From Chloroflexota bacterium (GTDB lineage Bacteria; Chloroflexota; FW602-bin22; JACPRP01): a stretch of DNA of 64,000 nucleotides. Below the pieces are notes generated by a model, which was given only the letters and a program-made list of their open reading frames with translations, did not search any database and had not been told where the DNA came from. Below, in pieces: positions 50,975 through 61,925 of this stretch. Position 1 is the stretch's first letter. Each line of letters starts with the position of its first letter. Location of the stretch: the NCBI GenBank assembly GCA_016210495.1, contig JACQUC010000101.1, forward strand, positions 16,411-80,410, written 5' to 3'. The position numbers and the translations under genes are program-made.

Positions 50975-53044
50975 ATGAAGAATCTCAAGACCGAGCAGCT
51001 CCGCAACGTCGGGTTGTTTTCGCACGGCGGCGCAGGGAAGACCTCGTTGGCGGAGGCTATGCTTTTCAACGCCGGGGTCATCAACAGGCTGGGCAGGGTC
51101 GACGAAGGTAACACTGTTTCTGACTACGATCCCGACGAGATAAAGCGGCACATTTCGGTTCAGCTCTCCGTGTTGCCCTACGAATGGAAGGGGGTGAAGA
51201 CAAACGTCCTAGATACCCCTGGCTACTTCGACTTCGTCGGCGAAGTCGCGGAAGCCGTGCGTGTGGTGGACGGAGCTATTGTGCTCCTCGACGCGGTTTC
51301 CGGCGTCGAGGTCGGCACGGAGGCGATGTGGAAATACGCCGACGAGCACGAGGTGCCGCGGCTGGTTTTTGTCAATAAGATCGATCGCGAGAACGCCGAT
51401 TTCCTGCGTACGGTCGAGCAACTCCAGGATCGTTTTGGGAAGAGCGTCGTGCCGATTCAGTTGCCGATTGGGGCTGAGGACGCCTTCAGCGGCGTGGTGG
51501 ACCTCGTCGCCGGGAAGGCTTACTTGGGGCCGAAGCTGGAGGCCGCGGAGATTCCTGCCGGAATGAAGGGGCAGGTCGATAGCTTTCGCGAGAAGCTGGT
51601 GGAGGCCGCGGCGGAACACGACGACACTTTGATCGCGAAGTACCTTGAAGGTGAGGAGCTGAGCGAAGCGGAGATCAAGATGGGTATCCGCTCGGCGACA
51701 GTGGCGGGCAAGTTGGTGCCCGTGCTGGTTGGATCGGCCACAACTAACAAGGCGATTCCGGCGGTGATGGACGCAATTAACGACTATCTGCCATCACCTG
51801 TCGACCGAGGTGACGTGAAGGCGACGAATCTACTTGCGAGCAAGGAGGAGTTGCTGAAGCCGGGCGATAGCTCGTCCTTGGCCGCCCTGGTGTTCAAGAC
51901 TTCGGCCGACCCTTACGTCGGCAAACTCACGTATCTGCGAATCTATGCGGGGCTGATGCACAGCGATTCTCAGGTTTGGAATGGAAACAGGGGCCGCGAA
52001 GAGCGCATCGGGCAGTTGTTCGTCCTGCGTGGGAAGGCCCAGGAGCCGATTGTGCAGCTTGGCGCTGGCGACATCGGGGCCGTGGCCAAGCTGCAGGAGA
52101 CCACCACCGGCGACACTCTTTGCTCGAAGGATCACCCACTTACGCTACCCGGCATTGCGTTTCCAAAGCCCGCATTTACCGCCGCAATCGAGCCCAAGAC
52201 CAAGGTGGACCTGGATAAGCTTGGGCCGTCCCTTACCCGGCTGATCGAGGAAGACCCGACTCTTCAGGTGCGCAAGGAGCATGACACGGGAGAAACCCTG
52301 CTGTCCGGTATGGGTGAGTCTCACGTCGACATCGCCGTGGAAAAGATGAAGCGCAAGTTTGGCGTGGACGTGCTGGTGAAAACCCCGAAGGTGCCTTACA
52401 AGGAGACTATTACCGGCGCGACCAAGGCGGAGTACAAGCACAAGAAGCAGACGGGCGGCCACGGCCAGTATGGCCACGTCTACCTGGAGGTCGAGTCGTT
52501 GGGGCGTGGTACCGGCTTCGAGTTCGCCGACCGCGTCGTCGGCGGAGTGGTTCCCAGGCAGTATATTCCGGCGGTGGAGAAGGGAGTTCGCGAAGCGTTG
52601 CCAGAAGGGGTGCTGGCAGGATACCCCGTCGTCGACCTAAAGGTGACCCTGTACGACGGGTCGTACCACCCGGTCGACTCTTCGGAGATGGCCTTCAAGA
52701 TAGCCGCGTCACAGGCATTTAAGAAGGGCCTGGAACAGGCAAATCCTGTGCTGCTGGAGCCGATTATGGACGTGACGGTCACGGTCCCCGAGCAATATAT
52801 GGGCGATGTGATGGGTGATCTGAACAGCAAGAGGGCCAGGGTGCTGGGGATGGAACCCCAGGACGGGATGAGCGTGATTCGCGCGCAGGCGCCACTGGCC
52901 GAGATGCAGCATTACGCCGCGGACCTACGCTCGATCACACAGGGCCGAGGCGTCTACACGATGGAGTACTCCCACTACGAGGAAGTTCCACCCCACATCG
53001 CACAAACAGTCATAGCAGAGGCTAAGAGGGCGCAGAAAGAGTAA
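50975..53044 (+). CDS. Elongation factor G-like GTPase (EF-G paralogue)
   Basis: 689 aa, AGGAGGAATA before the ATG. All five EF-G domains are present: G1 loop SHGGAGKTSLAEAM, DTPGYFDFVGEV and NKIDR, then domain II (about 310-390), III, IV (GGHGQYGHVYLEV) and V ending HYEEVPPH. The P-loop reads HGGAGKTSL rather than HIDAGKTTT of the canonical factor. This marks the EF-G-II type paralogues, whose role (ribosome recycling, stress, or accessory translocation) differs between species. A canonical fusA is presumably elsewhere. Its 3' end overlaps the convergent isomerase gene by 23 bp. Confidence 0.9.
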   Translation: MKNLKTEQLRNVGLFSHGGAGKTSLAEAMLFNAGVINRLGRVDEGNTVSDYDPDEIKRHISVQLSVLPYEWKGVKTNVLDTPGYFDFVGEVAEAVRVVDGAIVLLDAVSGVEVGTEAMWKYADEHEVPRLVFVNKIDRENADFLRTVEQLQDRFGKSVVPIQLPIGAEDAFSGVVDLVAGKAYLGPKLEAAEIPAGMKGQVDSFREKLVEAAAEHDDTLIAKYLEGEELSEAEIKMGIRSATVAGKLVPVLVGSATTNKAIPAVMDAINDYLPSPVDRGDVKATNLLASKEELLKPGDSSSLAALVFKTSADPYVGKLTYLRIYAGLMHSDSQVWNGNRGREERIGQLFVLRGKAQEPIVQLGAGDIGAVAKLQETTTGDTLCSKDHPLTLPGIAFPKPAFTAAIEPKTKVDLDKLGPSLTRLIEEDPTLQVRKEHDTGETLLSGMGESHVDIAVEKMKRKFGVDVLVKTPKVPYKETITGATKAEYKHKKQTGGHGQYGHVYLEVESLGRGTGFEFADRVVGGVVPRQYIPAVEKGVREALPEGVLAGYPVVDLKVTLYDGSYHPVDSSEMAFKIAASQAFKKGLEQANPVLLEPIMDVTVTVPEQYMGDVMGDLNSKRARVLGMEPQDGMSVIRAQAPLAEMQHYAADLRSITQGRGVYTMEYSHYEEVPPHIAQTVIAEAKRAQKE

Positions 53045-53945
53045 CCGCTTCGCTTGAGTCGAGAGCATCCTGGTCGAGATGACTTCGGCAAAACCGATAG
53101 CTCGTCCGCAGATGCTCTCGGGCCTTCCACTCGTTGGACGCCTCCAGTGATTCGGGAGAAAGCTCGACGGTGATCACACTCTCATAGCCGCTCGAGCGAA
53201 GCCGCTGGAGAAACGCGCCAAGAGGCAACTCCCCTTTTGTAAGCAACTGGTGCTCGCGTCCGTTGCTGTAATTGGAAAGATGAACGTGTGCCACCTGAGG
53301 TGCTAACCTATCGTAGGCTTGAAGGATGTCGATTCCAGCCGTCGCGAAGTGGGTGGTATCAAAAGCGAGGCTCGGGAATCTTTCCAGGTGCTCCAGAGAG
53401 TTCAGCGAGAAACAGCTAACTGGCCGGCCCAAGAAGCGCTCGTGAGGCATATTTTCGACGGCGATGGTGACGGCGGTCGAGGCTTGAAGGTCGGCAAGCT
53501 CCGCGGCCAGGAAGTGGCGGTATCGCTTGTTACCGGAGAAGGGCAAGCGAAACGAGAAGACCGTTTTTCCCCAGGACGGGACGTGCAAAGAGGCCCTGCC
53601 CCATCGAAGTGGCAAGTGAGCGACAACCGTTGGTACGGCCAGAGCTTCGGCCACCTCCACCGTGCGCTTCACCCGGTTGACCATGTCCCGGCCCCAGCCG
53701 GGCACCGACTCCACGAACGGGGTGTGCAGACCGACGATGGGCATCTCGTGCGCCTCGACCAGGCTTCGGAGATAGTCAGGATGTCGCGTGTCCCAGCGGT
53801 CATCCGCCATGATTTCGACACCCTCGAATCCCGCCAGCTTCGCGAGGGCAAAGACTCTCGCCAGGCCGTAGCAGTGCAGTGAACCTGTCGAAAGCGCGAC
53901 CAGAGGCTTGCGCCTCAAGTGACCGTTATGCAAATAGCTCCTCAC
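53022..53945 (-). CDS. Sugar phosphate isomerase/epimerase-like TIM-barrel protein
   Basis: 307 aa. AP-endonuclease-2/xylose-isomerase-type barrel: LVALSTGSLHCYGL at the start, GFEGVEIMADDRWD, VAVENMPHERF with the conserved Glu, PSLAFDTTHFATAG with Asp and His, VAHVHLSNYSNGREHQL, and a closing VITVELSPES with Glu. These are the metal-binding acidic and His residues expected in the family. It could act on a sugar phosphate, inositol derivative or DNA; substrate unknown. The start overlaps the stop region of the C39-like gene by 20 bp, so the two are coupled. Confidence 0.82.
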   Translation of the reverse strand: MRSYLHNGHLRRKPLVALSTGSLHCYGLARVFALAKLAGFEGVEIMADDRWDTRHPDYLRSLVEAHEMPIVGLHTPFVESVPGWGRDMVNRVKRTVEVAEALAVPTVVAHLPLRWGRASLHVPSWGKTVFSFRLPFSGNKRYRHFLAAELADLQASTAVTIAVENMPHERFLGRPVSCFSLNSLEHLERFPSLAFDTTHFATAGIDILQAYDRLAPQVAHVHLSNYSNGREHQLLTKGELPLGAFLQRLRSSGYESVITVELSPESLEASNEWKAREHLRTSYRFCRSHLDQDALDSSEAVTLSAPS

Positions 53946-54471
53946 CAGGGTACACGGCCGTATACCAGTTGATGGATGCCCAGGTTAGCCATTGACTGCG
54001 AAACCGGGCGTAGCCCACGACGACGTTGCCGGGATGATCTGCTTCTCCGGCGGTGGGTGGCGAAGCCGAGCAGTTGAAATAAAGCTCGCCGCCGCCGGGC
54101 AAACCTGACCTATCATTATAGCCTACGACGACCCTGTAGTGCAAAGCGTAAAATGGCACGCCGGAAAGGTCCGTGGGCCTCACGAGCACGATGACGGGCC
54201 GGTCGGCATCGAGGTGCAGCTTGAGTGTGTTCAGCGCCCCGAACCAGCCGCCGCGTGGCACCATACCTCGTTTCCTCACGCCGTGGGCGACGCCCTGGGT
54301 TAGCGTGGCGCCTATCCACGGCACGCGCCACCGCCAGATGTCGCCGGCGACGTCTTGCGGGGTGGTCGGTTCGTGGAGATAGAAGTTGAGGGCCATCGCT
54401 ATCGAGCAAGGGCCGCAGTTGTTGCCGTGGCCTTGATATGCTAGTGGAATGGATTTGCTTAGTCGAATCAC
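53926..54471 (-). CDS. C39-like cysteine peptidase domain protein
   Basis: 181 aa. Papain-fold catalytic residues: Gln in LAYQGHG, nucleophile Cys in NNCGPCSIAMAL, and His in FYALHYRVVVGYND, with the following Asp as partner. The C39-type domain spans nearly the whole protein and lacks a clear signal peptide, membrane helix or transporter. It may be a free peptidase or an inactive binding form. The start is poorly defined; the repeat element begins just upstream at 54491. Confidence 0.75.
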   Translation of the reverse strand: MIRLSKSIPLAYQGHGNNCGPCSIAMALNFYLHEPTTPQDVAGDIWRWRVPWIGATLTQGVAHGVRKRGMVPRGGWFGALNTLKLHLDADRPVIVLVRPTDLSGVPFYALHYRVVVGYNDRSGLPGGGELYFNCSASPPTAGEADHPGNVVVGYARFRSQWLTWASINWYTAVYPGEELFA

Positions 54472-54490
54472 GTGGTCTCCGTAAACTAAC

Positions 54491-54650
54491 CTGGTGCGAA
54501 ATGGCTGCGATGCCCCACCCCACCCCGGGCGGACAGAGACGTCTCCCGATGGAATCGGGATCCCGGCTCGGGACGCCCCTACGCATGTCCGCCGCGCCCC
54601 AGCCCAGGGCGAGGAAACCTCGCTCCCACGCCGTTCTATTTCTCACCAAG
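54491..54650. mobile_element. Nested MITE-like element, about 160 bp
   Basis: The ends CTGGTGCGAAATGGC and TTCTATTTCTCACCAAG repeat those of 29876-29960, as does the inner GGGCGAGG-AAA-CCTCG palindrome (54607-54630). Between them lies a family A module (GGGCGGACAGAGACGTC ... CGCCCCTACG) that is itself split by TCCCGATGGAATCGGGAT and CCCGGCTCGGGA. Its right end overlaps the last codons and the stop of tyrS. Confidence 0.75.
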
Positions 54651-55865
54651 TATTAGCTTGACGAACCTACGGCGCCCGACCCTCAGCACGGTACCTTCCT
54701 CGACGTGCAGGGCCTGCTGCTGCTCGGTCAGTCTCTGACCATCCAGACTTACGGCACCTTGAACTATAAGTCGTTTGGCCTCGCTCCGACTCTTAGCCAA
54801 CCCGGCATCCACCATGACGTCAGCTATCGGTACCGGCTTGCCCTCGTGGATGGAACGGTCCAGGACATGCGTGGGCATCTCTGTGGGCATTTGGCGGTTT
54901 TGGAATACGCGCTTGAACTCCTCCTCGGCCTCCTTGGCTGCCACGGGGCTGTAGAACTGACTTACAATCTCTCGCCCCAGCCGCATCTTGGCATCGCGCG
55001 GGTTCAGCCTGTGCTCGGACATCGAGTTTGCTATGTTGGCCAACTCTCGTTCTTCCAGGTCGGTAAGGAGCTCGAAATAATTGAGAATAATGTCATCGGG
55101 CAAAGACATGATCTTGCCGTACATCTCGTCGGGCGGCTCTGTTACGCCGATATAATTGCCCAGGCTCTTGCTCATTTTGTGAGCTCCATCGGTACCGACG
55201 AGAATGGGCACGAGGAGCACCTGCTGAGGTTTCTGACCAACCATCCGCTGCAGCTCGCGACCCACGAGGATATTGAATTTCTGGTCAGTGCCCCCGAATT
55301 CCACGTCGGCCCTCACTGCCACCGAGTCGTAGGCCTGCAGGAGCGGATACAACAGCTCGGTTATGCTAATGGGAGTGCCCTTCTCGAACCGTTTGGCGAA
55401 ATCTTCTCGAGCAAGAAACTGTGCTACTGTGAACTTGCTCGTCAACTGTATCACGTCGCCAAGTCCGAACTTGGCAAACCACTCGCTTTGCCATCTTATT
55501 TCCGTACGCTCCCTGTCCACGATGCGGAAGAACTGATCGAGGTAGGTTTGTGCGTTGGCCAAAACCTGTTCGCGGGTGAGCATGGGTCGGGTGCTCGACT
55601 GACCGCTAGGGTCGCCGATCTGGGCGGTCCAATCGGCCACGATCAGGACCACGATATGGCCAAGCTCCTGGAGTTGGCGGAGCTTACGCAGACCGACGAC
55701 GTGGCCCAGGTGTATGTCGGGCGCGCTAGGGTCAAAGCCCATCTTCAGGCGCAGCGACTTGCCTGACTTGAGCTCTGCGACCAGCTCTTCTTCGACAATA
55801 ATTTCGGCTACGCCACGCCTGAGCAGTCTCGCTTGCTCCGGCAACGACATGTCATCAGGGATCAT
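54636..55865 (-). CDS. tyrS: Tyrosyl-tRNA synthetase
   Basis: 409 aa. Class I aminoacyl-tRNA synthetase: GFDPSAPDIHLGHVVGL (HIGH motif as HLGH), tyrosine-binding region and HKMSKSLGNYIG (KMSKS), then a C-terminal S4 RNA-binding domain (about 340-409). The length and spacing fit the short TyrZ-like type. The start follows GGAGG and lies 21 bp after ribF. The final residues (LGEK) and stop codon come from the end of the MITE-like repeat, so the native C-terminus may have been altered. No T-box leader is seen, consistent with its place inside an operon. Confidence 0.96.
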   Translation of the reverse strand: MIPDDMSLPEQARLLRRGVAEIIVEEELVAELKSGKSLRLKMGFDPSAPDIHLGHVVGLRKLRQLQELGHIVVLIVADWTAQIGDPSGQSSTRPMLTREQVLANAQTYLDQFFRIVDRERTEIRWQSEWFAKFGLGDVIQLTSKFTVAQFLAREDFAKRFEKGTPISITELLYPLLQAYDSVAVRADVEFGGTDQKFNILVGRELQRMVGQKPQQVLLVPILVGTDGAHKMSKSLGNYIGVTEPPDEMYGKIMSLPDDIILNYFELLTDLEERELANIANSMSEHRLNPRDAKMRLGREIVSQFYSPVAAKEAEEEFKRVFQNRQMPTEMPTHVLDRSIHEGKPVPIADVMVDAGLAKSRSEAKRLIVQGAVSLDGQRLTEQQQALHVEEGTVLRVGRRRFVKLILGEK

Positions 55866-55886
55866 ACGACCTCCTCGAAACGCGGA

Positions 55887-56831
55887 TCAATTCACCTTGG
55901 ACGACAACATTTCCCGTGCAAGTTGGATATCCGCGTGAATTCCTTCTGCGAGCTCCTGGACGTTGGCAAACTTGATTTCGCCGCGCAGTCGCTCGACAAA
56001 CTCCACCCGAACCGTCTGGCCATATAGATCACCGGCGAAATCAAGGATGTGCACCTCTATGCTTCTTCCCGCCTTGTCCTCAAAGGTAGGGCGAATGCCA
56101 ATGTTGGCCACGCCGGCGAGTTTCTGGCCACGAACGCTCGCATAGACGGCATACACCCCGTCGGCGGGAACGACGAGATTGGCTTCGATCGCCAAATTTG
56201 CGGTGGGGAAGCCTATGTCACGCCCGCGCTCGAACCCGCGAACCACCTTTCCCAACAAACTAACGCTCCGGCCAAGGAGCGTGCCTGCTGCAGCTACGTC
56301 GCCGATACCCAGCAGTCGCCTGATCTCGGTGCTACTAACGACAGTATCGTCCAGAAGCAAAGATGGCACCGTGTGCACGGAGAATCCCATTTGCCTGCCA
56401 ATCTCCGTGAGCCGGGGAATGTTCCCACTGCGGCGATAGCCCATAGCGAAATCGGGACCGACCCAAAGCTCGGCCAGCTTGAAGTGTTGGAGCACCAGAG
56501 CCATAAACTCCTGGGGCTGCATCCGGGCCACCTGCTTGGTGAAAGTGAGTACAGCGACGGTGTCGATTTCTTGCCTCCCGATGAGATCGACCCGGTCTTC
56601 AAGCGTCGTCAGAAGTAGGATAGGGGAGCCTGGGGCAAGTACGTGCTGGGGGTGTGGGTCAAAAGTGATAACCGCCGAGCAGGCGTCAATCTGCCTTGCC
56701 CGTGAACTGACGGTTTTCAAGAGATGTTGGTGCCCCACATGCACGCCATCGAAGACGCCAATGGTTAGCACCGTTTCGCGAGCGACGTATGTCTCGTCCA
56801 GTTTTCCTGTGGTCCCCACTTCCAACCTCAC
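55887..56831 (-). CDS. ribF: Bifunctional riboflavin kinase / FAD synthetase
   Basis: 314 aa. The N-terminal FAD synthetase domain has TIGVFDGVHVGHQHLL (HxGH-like nucleotidyltransferase motif) and later TFTKQVARMQPQEF. The C-terminal riboflavin kinase domain (about 185-310) reads VVRGFERGRDIGFPTANLAIE and GVANIGIRPTFEDKAGRSIEVHILDF. Makes FMN then FAD. The GTG start overlaps truB by 4 nt. Confidence 0.96.
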   Translation of the reverse strand: MRLEVGTTGKLDETYVARETVLTIGVFDGVHVGHQHLLKTVSSRARQIDACSAVITFDPHPQHVLAPGSPILLLTTLEDRVDLIGRQEIDTVAVLTFTKQVARMQPQEFMALVLQHFKLAELWVGPDFAMGYRRSGNIPRLTEIGRQMGFSVHTVPSLLLDDTVVSSTEIRRLLGIGDVAAAGTLLGRSVSLLGKVVRGFERGRDIGFPTANLAIEANLVVPADGVYAVYASVRGQKLAGVANIGIRPTFEDKAGRSIEVHILDFAGDLYGQTVRVEFVERLRGEIKFANVQELAEGIHADIQLAREMLSSKVN

Positions 56832-57730
56832 ACAAACACCTTATGCGGACGCCAGGCACTCTGCTGAACATCCAGCTTAATGAGTGCCAAGATTTCACCC
56901 TGGGTAGAATACGCCCGACACAGCCCTTGCGTGGGCGGCGATTGCCCATCGACAAGGCGCCAACGCGCGGGCGTCCACGCCAGACCATTAATTATAGCTC
57001 TTTGGGTTTCGGGAGCCAAGATAGCGGCGCTGAGGTCCAGTATCGCCTCGTCAAGAGGATAGATGACCTCATCCCACCAACCTTGCTGGAATGCATCTTT
57101 CAGGGAGGACAGCGTCAGGGCATCCCGCAGGGTGAACCTGCCGCTGGCGAGGCGAATCAGGTGGCCAAGGTGGGCACCACACCCCAGGCGCTCGCCGAGG
57201 TCGTGGGCGATTGAACGCACATAGGTGCCTTTGCTGCACTCGATGACGACCCAAAGTTTCGGCAGGTTCGAGTCGGTTATTTCTGCACGATACACCTCCA
57301 CTTCGCGGGCCGACCTCTGAACTTCCATACCGGCACGCGCGAGCTTGTACAACGGCTGCCCGGCGAGCTTGATGGCCGAGTACATAGGAGGAACTTGCTC
57401 AATCTTGCCCACGAAGGTGGATAGGACGGAGTTGACCTCTTCGAGAGTGACAGCTAGCTCGGGGGCTCTCTTGACAACCCGCCCCTCGGCGTCGTATGTG
57501 TCCGTGCTGGCACCAAGCACTATCTCGGCGCAGTATACTTTCCTGGAATCCGTCAAGTATTGCGCGACGCGTGTGGCTTTGCCGGTGCAGACAAGCAGGA
57601 CCCCCTCGGCGCTGGGGTCGAGCGTACCGGCGTGACCGACGCGTCGGAAGCCCGAAGCTCGGCGTACGATGCCTACGACGTCGTGAGAAGTCATTCCGGC
57701 GGGTTTGTTGACGTTAAGAATGCCGTCCAA
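56828..57730 (-). CDS. truB: tRNA pseudouridine-55 synthase
   Basis: 300 aa. Start ILNVNKPAGMTSHDVV; the catalytic Asp is in GHAGTLDPSAEGVLLV; later YSAIKLAGQPLYKLARAG and GTYVRSIAHDLGERLGCGAHL. Makes Psi55 in the T loop of tRNA. The TTG start lies 6 bp after rbfA without a clear ribosome site, so translation is probably coupled. Confidence 0.95.
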   Translation of the reverse strand: MDGILNVNKPAGMTSHDVVGIVRRASGFRRVGHAGTLDPSAEGVLLVCTGKATRVAQYLTDSRKVYCAEIVLGASTDTYDAEGRVVKRAPELAVTLEEVNSVLSTFVGKIEQVPPMYSAIKLAGQPLYKLARAGMEVQRSAREVEVYRAEITDSNLPKLWVVIECSKGTYVRSIAHDLGERLGCGAHLGHLIRLASGRFTLRDALTLSSLKDAFQQGWWDEVIYPLDEAILDLSAAILAPETQRAIINGLAWTPARWRLVDGQSPPTQGLCRAYSTQGEILALIKLDVQQSAWRPHKVFV

Positions 57731-57736
57731 GAGGAT

Positions 57737-58108
57737 CTAGGTTCCTGGTTCGCCTTTGGCGTCTTCTCGCTCGATCTCGTGCAGCAAGCGCATAATCCTG
57801 TCGCCACGCTCGATAGACAGGTCGAGCCGGAAAGATAGCTCTGGAATCCGACGAAGGGTAAGGCGCGCCCCCAATTCCTTGCGAAAGAAGCCGGCTGCTT
57901 TTTGCAGGGCGTTTATGGCGATACGCCTTTCTTCTTCAGAGCCCAAGATGCTAATGTAGACTTTTGCCACGCGCAAATCAGGGGAGGTGTCAACCTCGGT
58001 GACACTTATCATCCCCGAGAGGCGAGGGTCCTTTATTTCTCTGGTGATGAGCTCGCTGATCTCGGCGCGCAGCAGCTCGTTTATGCGCTCAATACGACGT
58101 GAAGCCAA
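57737..58108 (-). CDS. rbfA: 30S ribosome-binding factor A
   Basis: 123 aa. KH-type 30S maturation factor: RIERINELLRAEISELITREIKDPR, then VTEVDTSPDLRVAKVYISILG and LRRIPELSFRLDLSIERGDRIMRLL. TTG start behind AGAGG, 19 bp after infB. Confidence 0.94.
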   Translation of the reverse strand: MASRRIERINELLRAEISELITREIKDPRLSGMISVTEVDTSPDLRVAKVYISILGSEEERRIAINALQKAAGFFRKELGARLTLRRIPELSFRLDLSIERGDRIMRLLHEIEREDAKGEPGT

Positions 58109-58127
58109 GGGCGAACCTCTGGATTAG

Positions 58128-60011
<1,884 letters not shown>

Positions 60012-60159
60012 ATAAATTTCCTCCTCTCTGCCTCTCGATCATTCGCTACAGCCGCTAGAAGCTTCCCTGGACCGTGCCAAGGCTGCCCCGACCAGGGTGA
60101 ACAGGGTCGCCCGCAACTACGGTGATGTATTCCACACCCAGAACCAGAGTAGCCGGTTG

Positions 60160-60495
60160 TCAGACGGCATCGCCAGCGCCGGGTTCGTCGAGCGTCACGG
60201 CGGCCGTGTCTTTGACCTTGGACGACTCCGGCATGGTCTTTCCGAACTCGACCAAGGCGGCTTTGTCTTCGGCGCCGATCTGAGTCTGAAGCGCGTGCTC
60301 GAGCGAGCGCTTCTTGAAAGCCAGCTCCCAGCAGCTTTGGGCGCGGCACAAATAGGCGCCTCTGCCAGCCTTCTTGCCGGTGAGGTCGATCTGCACGTCG
60401 CCCGCCGGTGTACGCACCACACGCACAAGCTCGCGCTTTTGCCTAGGCTCGCGGCAGACCACGCAGATACGCTGGGGGATGTGCTTGCGTCGCAA
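60160..60495 (-). CDS. YlxR/DUF448 RNA-binding protein
   Basis: 111 aa. Family core RICVVCREPRQKRELVRVVR with GRGAYLCRAQSCWELAFKK, the standard YlxR pattern and position between nusA and infB. In Bacillus and Clostridioides the protein (RnpM) binds RNase P RNA. TTG start 2 bp after the nusA stop, with a weak ribosome site. A C-terminal extension of about 25 residues is not part of the family core. Confidence 0.92.
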   Translation of the reverse strand: MRRKHIPQRICVVCREPRQKRELVRVVRTPAGDVQIDLTGKKAGRGAYLCRAQSCWELAFKKRSLEHALQTQIGAEDKAALVEFGKTMPESSKVKDTAAVTLDEPGAGDAV

Positions 60496-60497
60496 TC

Positions 60498-61694
60498 CTA
60501 AACCTCGACCGTGCTCTCGACCTCGCTCTCGTTGGCTCCGGCGACCGGTGCGTCACTTGGCCCCTGGTCTTGCGAGGGAGTGCCTTGCAGCAACCGCCGG
60601 GCCAGCTCTTCATCGCTCGGTGTGATTTGCAACCTTTCGAGGTCGCTCTTCTCCACCAGCTTGTTGGTTGCAGCCTTAATGTCGATGCGCCATCCCGTTA
60701 ACCTGGCTGCCAGTCTAGCATTTTGCCCCTCTTTGCCAATGGCTAGCGATAGCTGCCGCTCGGGAACCGTGACCGTAGCGGTCTTGTCGGCTTCGTTGAT
60801 ATCGACGCCGAGAACCTGAGCTGGACTGAGGGCGTTGGCCACAAAGATGGATGAATCGGCGTGCCACTGAACGACATCGATCTTCTCGCCGCCCAGTTCG
60901 CTGACGATGCTCTGAATCCTGACGCCCCGCAGCCCGACGCACGACCCAACTGGATCGATGCCTTCCTGTCGGGCGGCGACCGCCACCTTTGCGCGTGAGC
61001 CCGGCTCGCGGGAAATAGCCTTGATCTCGACAGTTCCGCCGTAGATCTCCGGAACCTCCAGCTCAAACAGGCGACGCAACAGGTTGCGGTGGGTGCGCGA
61101 CACGATTATCTGAGGACCCTTGTTCGTGCGATGCACCTCGATCACGTAAACCTTGAGGCGCTGGCCAGGACGGTAGTGCTCGCTAGGCACCTGTTCGGTC
61201 GATGGTAAAGTAGCTTCTGCCTTGCCAAGATCGATGATAATGGCTTTGGGCTCGATGCGCTGCACGATGCCGTTGACGATGTCGCCCTCGCGCTCGACGA
61301 ACTCCTCAAAGACGAGCTCGCGCTCCGCTTCCCGCAGGCGCTGAAGGACTACCTGCTTGGCAGTCTGGGCAGCAATGCGTCCGAAGTTGTACGGCGTGCT
61401 CTCCACGTCAACCAGGTCGCCCAGTTGAGCGTCCGGGTTGATGCGCCGCGCCTCGTCAAGGCCCGCTTCGGCGCGCTTGTCCTGAACCTCCTCGACGACG
61501 TTCTTCTGCACAAAGGCGCGGACCTGTCCCGTCTGTGGATCGATCTTCACGGTGACGACCTGATTTCCCCCGGGTGCGAAGTTTCGCCGGTATGCAGAGA
61601 CCAAGGCAGCCTCAATTGCCTGGAGAACCACCTCCTTGGACAGCCCTTTCTCACTACATATTTGGTTGATGGCAGAAATGAAGTCGCTCTTCAC
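60498..61694 (-). CDS. nusA: Transcription termination/antitermination factor NusA
   Basis: 398 aa. NusA N-terminal polymerase-binding domain (to about 125), S1 domain (about 130-200), KH1 and KH2 domains (about 200-345) with [20 protein letters not shown] and [19 protein letters not shown]. It lacks the C-terminal acidic repeats of E. coli NusA, as most bacteria do. The rimP gene that normally precedes it is absent from this locus; the leader instead holds a hairpin. First gene of the operon. Confidence 0.97.
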   Translation of the reverse strand: MKSDFISAINQICSEKGLSKEVVLQAIEAALVSAYRRNFAPGGNQVVTVKIDPQTGQVRAFVQKNVVEEVQDKRAEAGLDEARRINPDAQLGDLVDVESTPYNFGRIAAQTAKQVVLQRLREAERELVFEEFVEREGDIVNGIVQRIEPKAIIIDLGKAEATLPSTEQVPSEHYRPGQRLKVYVIEVHRTNKGPQIIVSRTHRNLLRRLFELEVPEIYGGTVEIKAISREPGSRAKVAVAARQEGIDPVGSCVGLRGVRIQSIVSELGGEKIDVVQWHADSSIFVANALSPAQVLGVDINEADKTATVTVPERQLSLAIGKEGQNARLAARLTGWRIDIKAATNKLVEKSDLERLQITPSDEELARRLLQGTPSQDQGPSDAPVAGANESEVESTVEV

Positions 61695-61787
61695 TTACCG
61701 GGACCTCCAGTTCTAGTCAGCTAGCGACAAGCACCTGGTCACACACACGCTGCGGTCTGCCGACCTGACAACACCTGTAACAACAAG

Positions 61788-61810
61788 AAAAGTGGGGGTT
61801 ACCCACTTTT
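61788..61810 (-). terminator. Hairpin in the nusA leader (possible attenuator)
   Basis: AAAAGTGGG / CCCACTTTT (61788-61796 / 61802-61810), 5-nt loop, lying between the promoter and nusA. On the minus strand it is followed by CTTGTTG after the T-run of the stem, so it looks like a weak intrinsic terminator in the leader. A strong full stop would silence the operon, so partial attenuation is likelier. Confidence 0.6.
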
Positions 61811-61834
61811 ACAGGGAAGCTTCTAACTTTTGAC

Positions 61835-61863
61835 AGTATAACATTATTCGGGAGAGAAATCAA
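61835..61863 (-). promoter_or_regulatory. nusA operon promoter
   Basis: Minus strand TTGATT (61863-61858), 17-bp spacer, TATACT (61840-61835). Leader about 135 nt. Confidence 0.7.
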
Positions 61864-61892
61864 GAGAGTGGCGAGCGGCGGGGAGCACCGCC

Positions 61893-61925
61893 CTGTTGCC
61901 CCGTGTACAGCTTGTCTGTGGCGGG
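61893..61925 (-). pseudogene. Displaced RHS-core scrap
   Basis: Eleven codons give PATDKLYTGQQ, identical in protein to the RHS core at about 63892-63924 and close in DNA. It lies downstream of the candidate immunity gene and upstream of the nusA promoter, with no continuing RHS frame on either side. It marks where another RHS tip once sat or recombined. Confidence 0.7.

Noticed and set aside
54705..55766. 353-codon frame antisense to tyrS
   Set aside because: Shadow frame; TyrRS motifs on the other strand are unambiguous.
60012..60159. Possible small ribosomal-protein-like gene (YlxQ) between ylxR and infB
   Set aside because: No frame with L7Ae-type motifs; only shadow frames of neighbouring genes.
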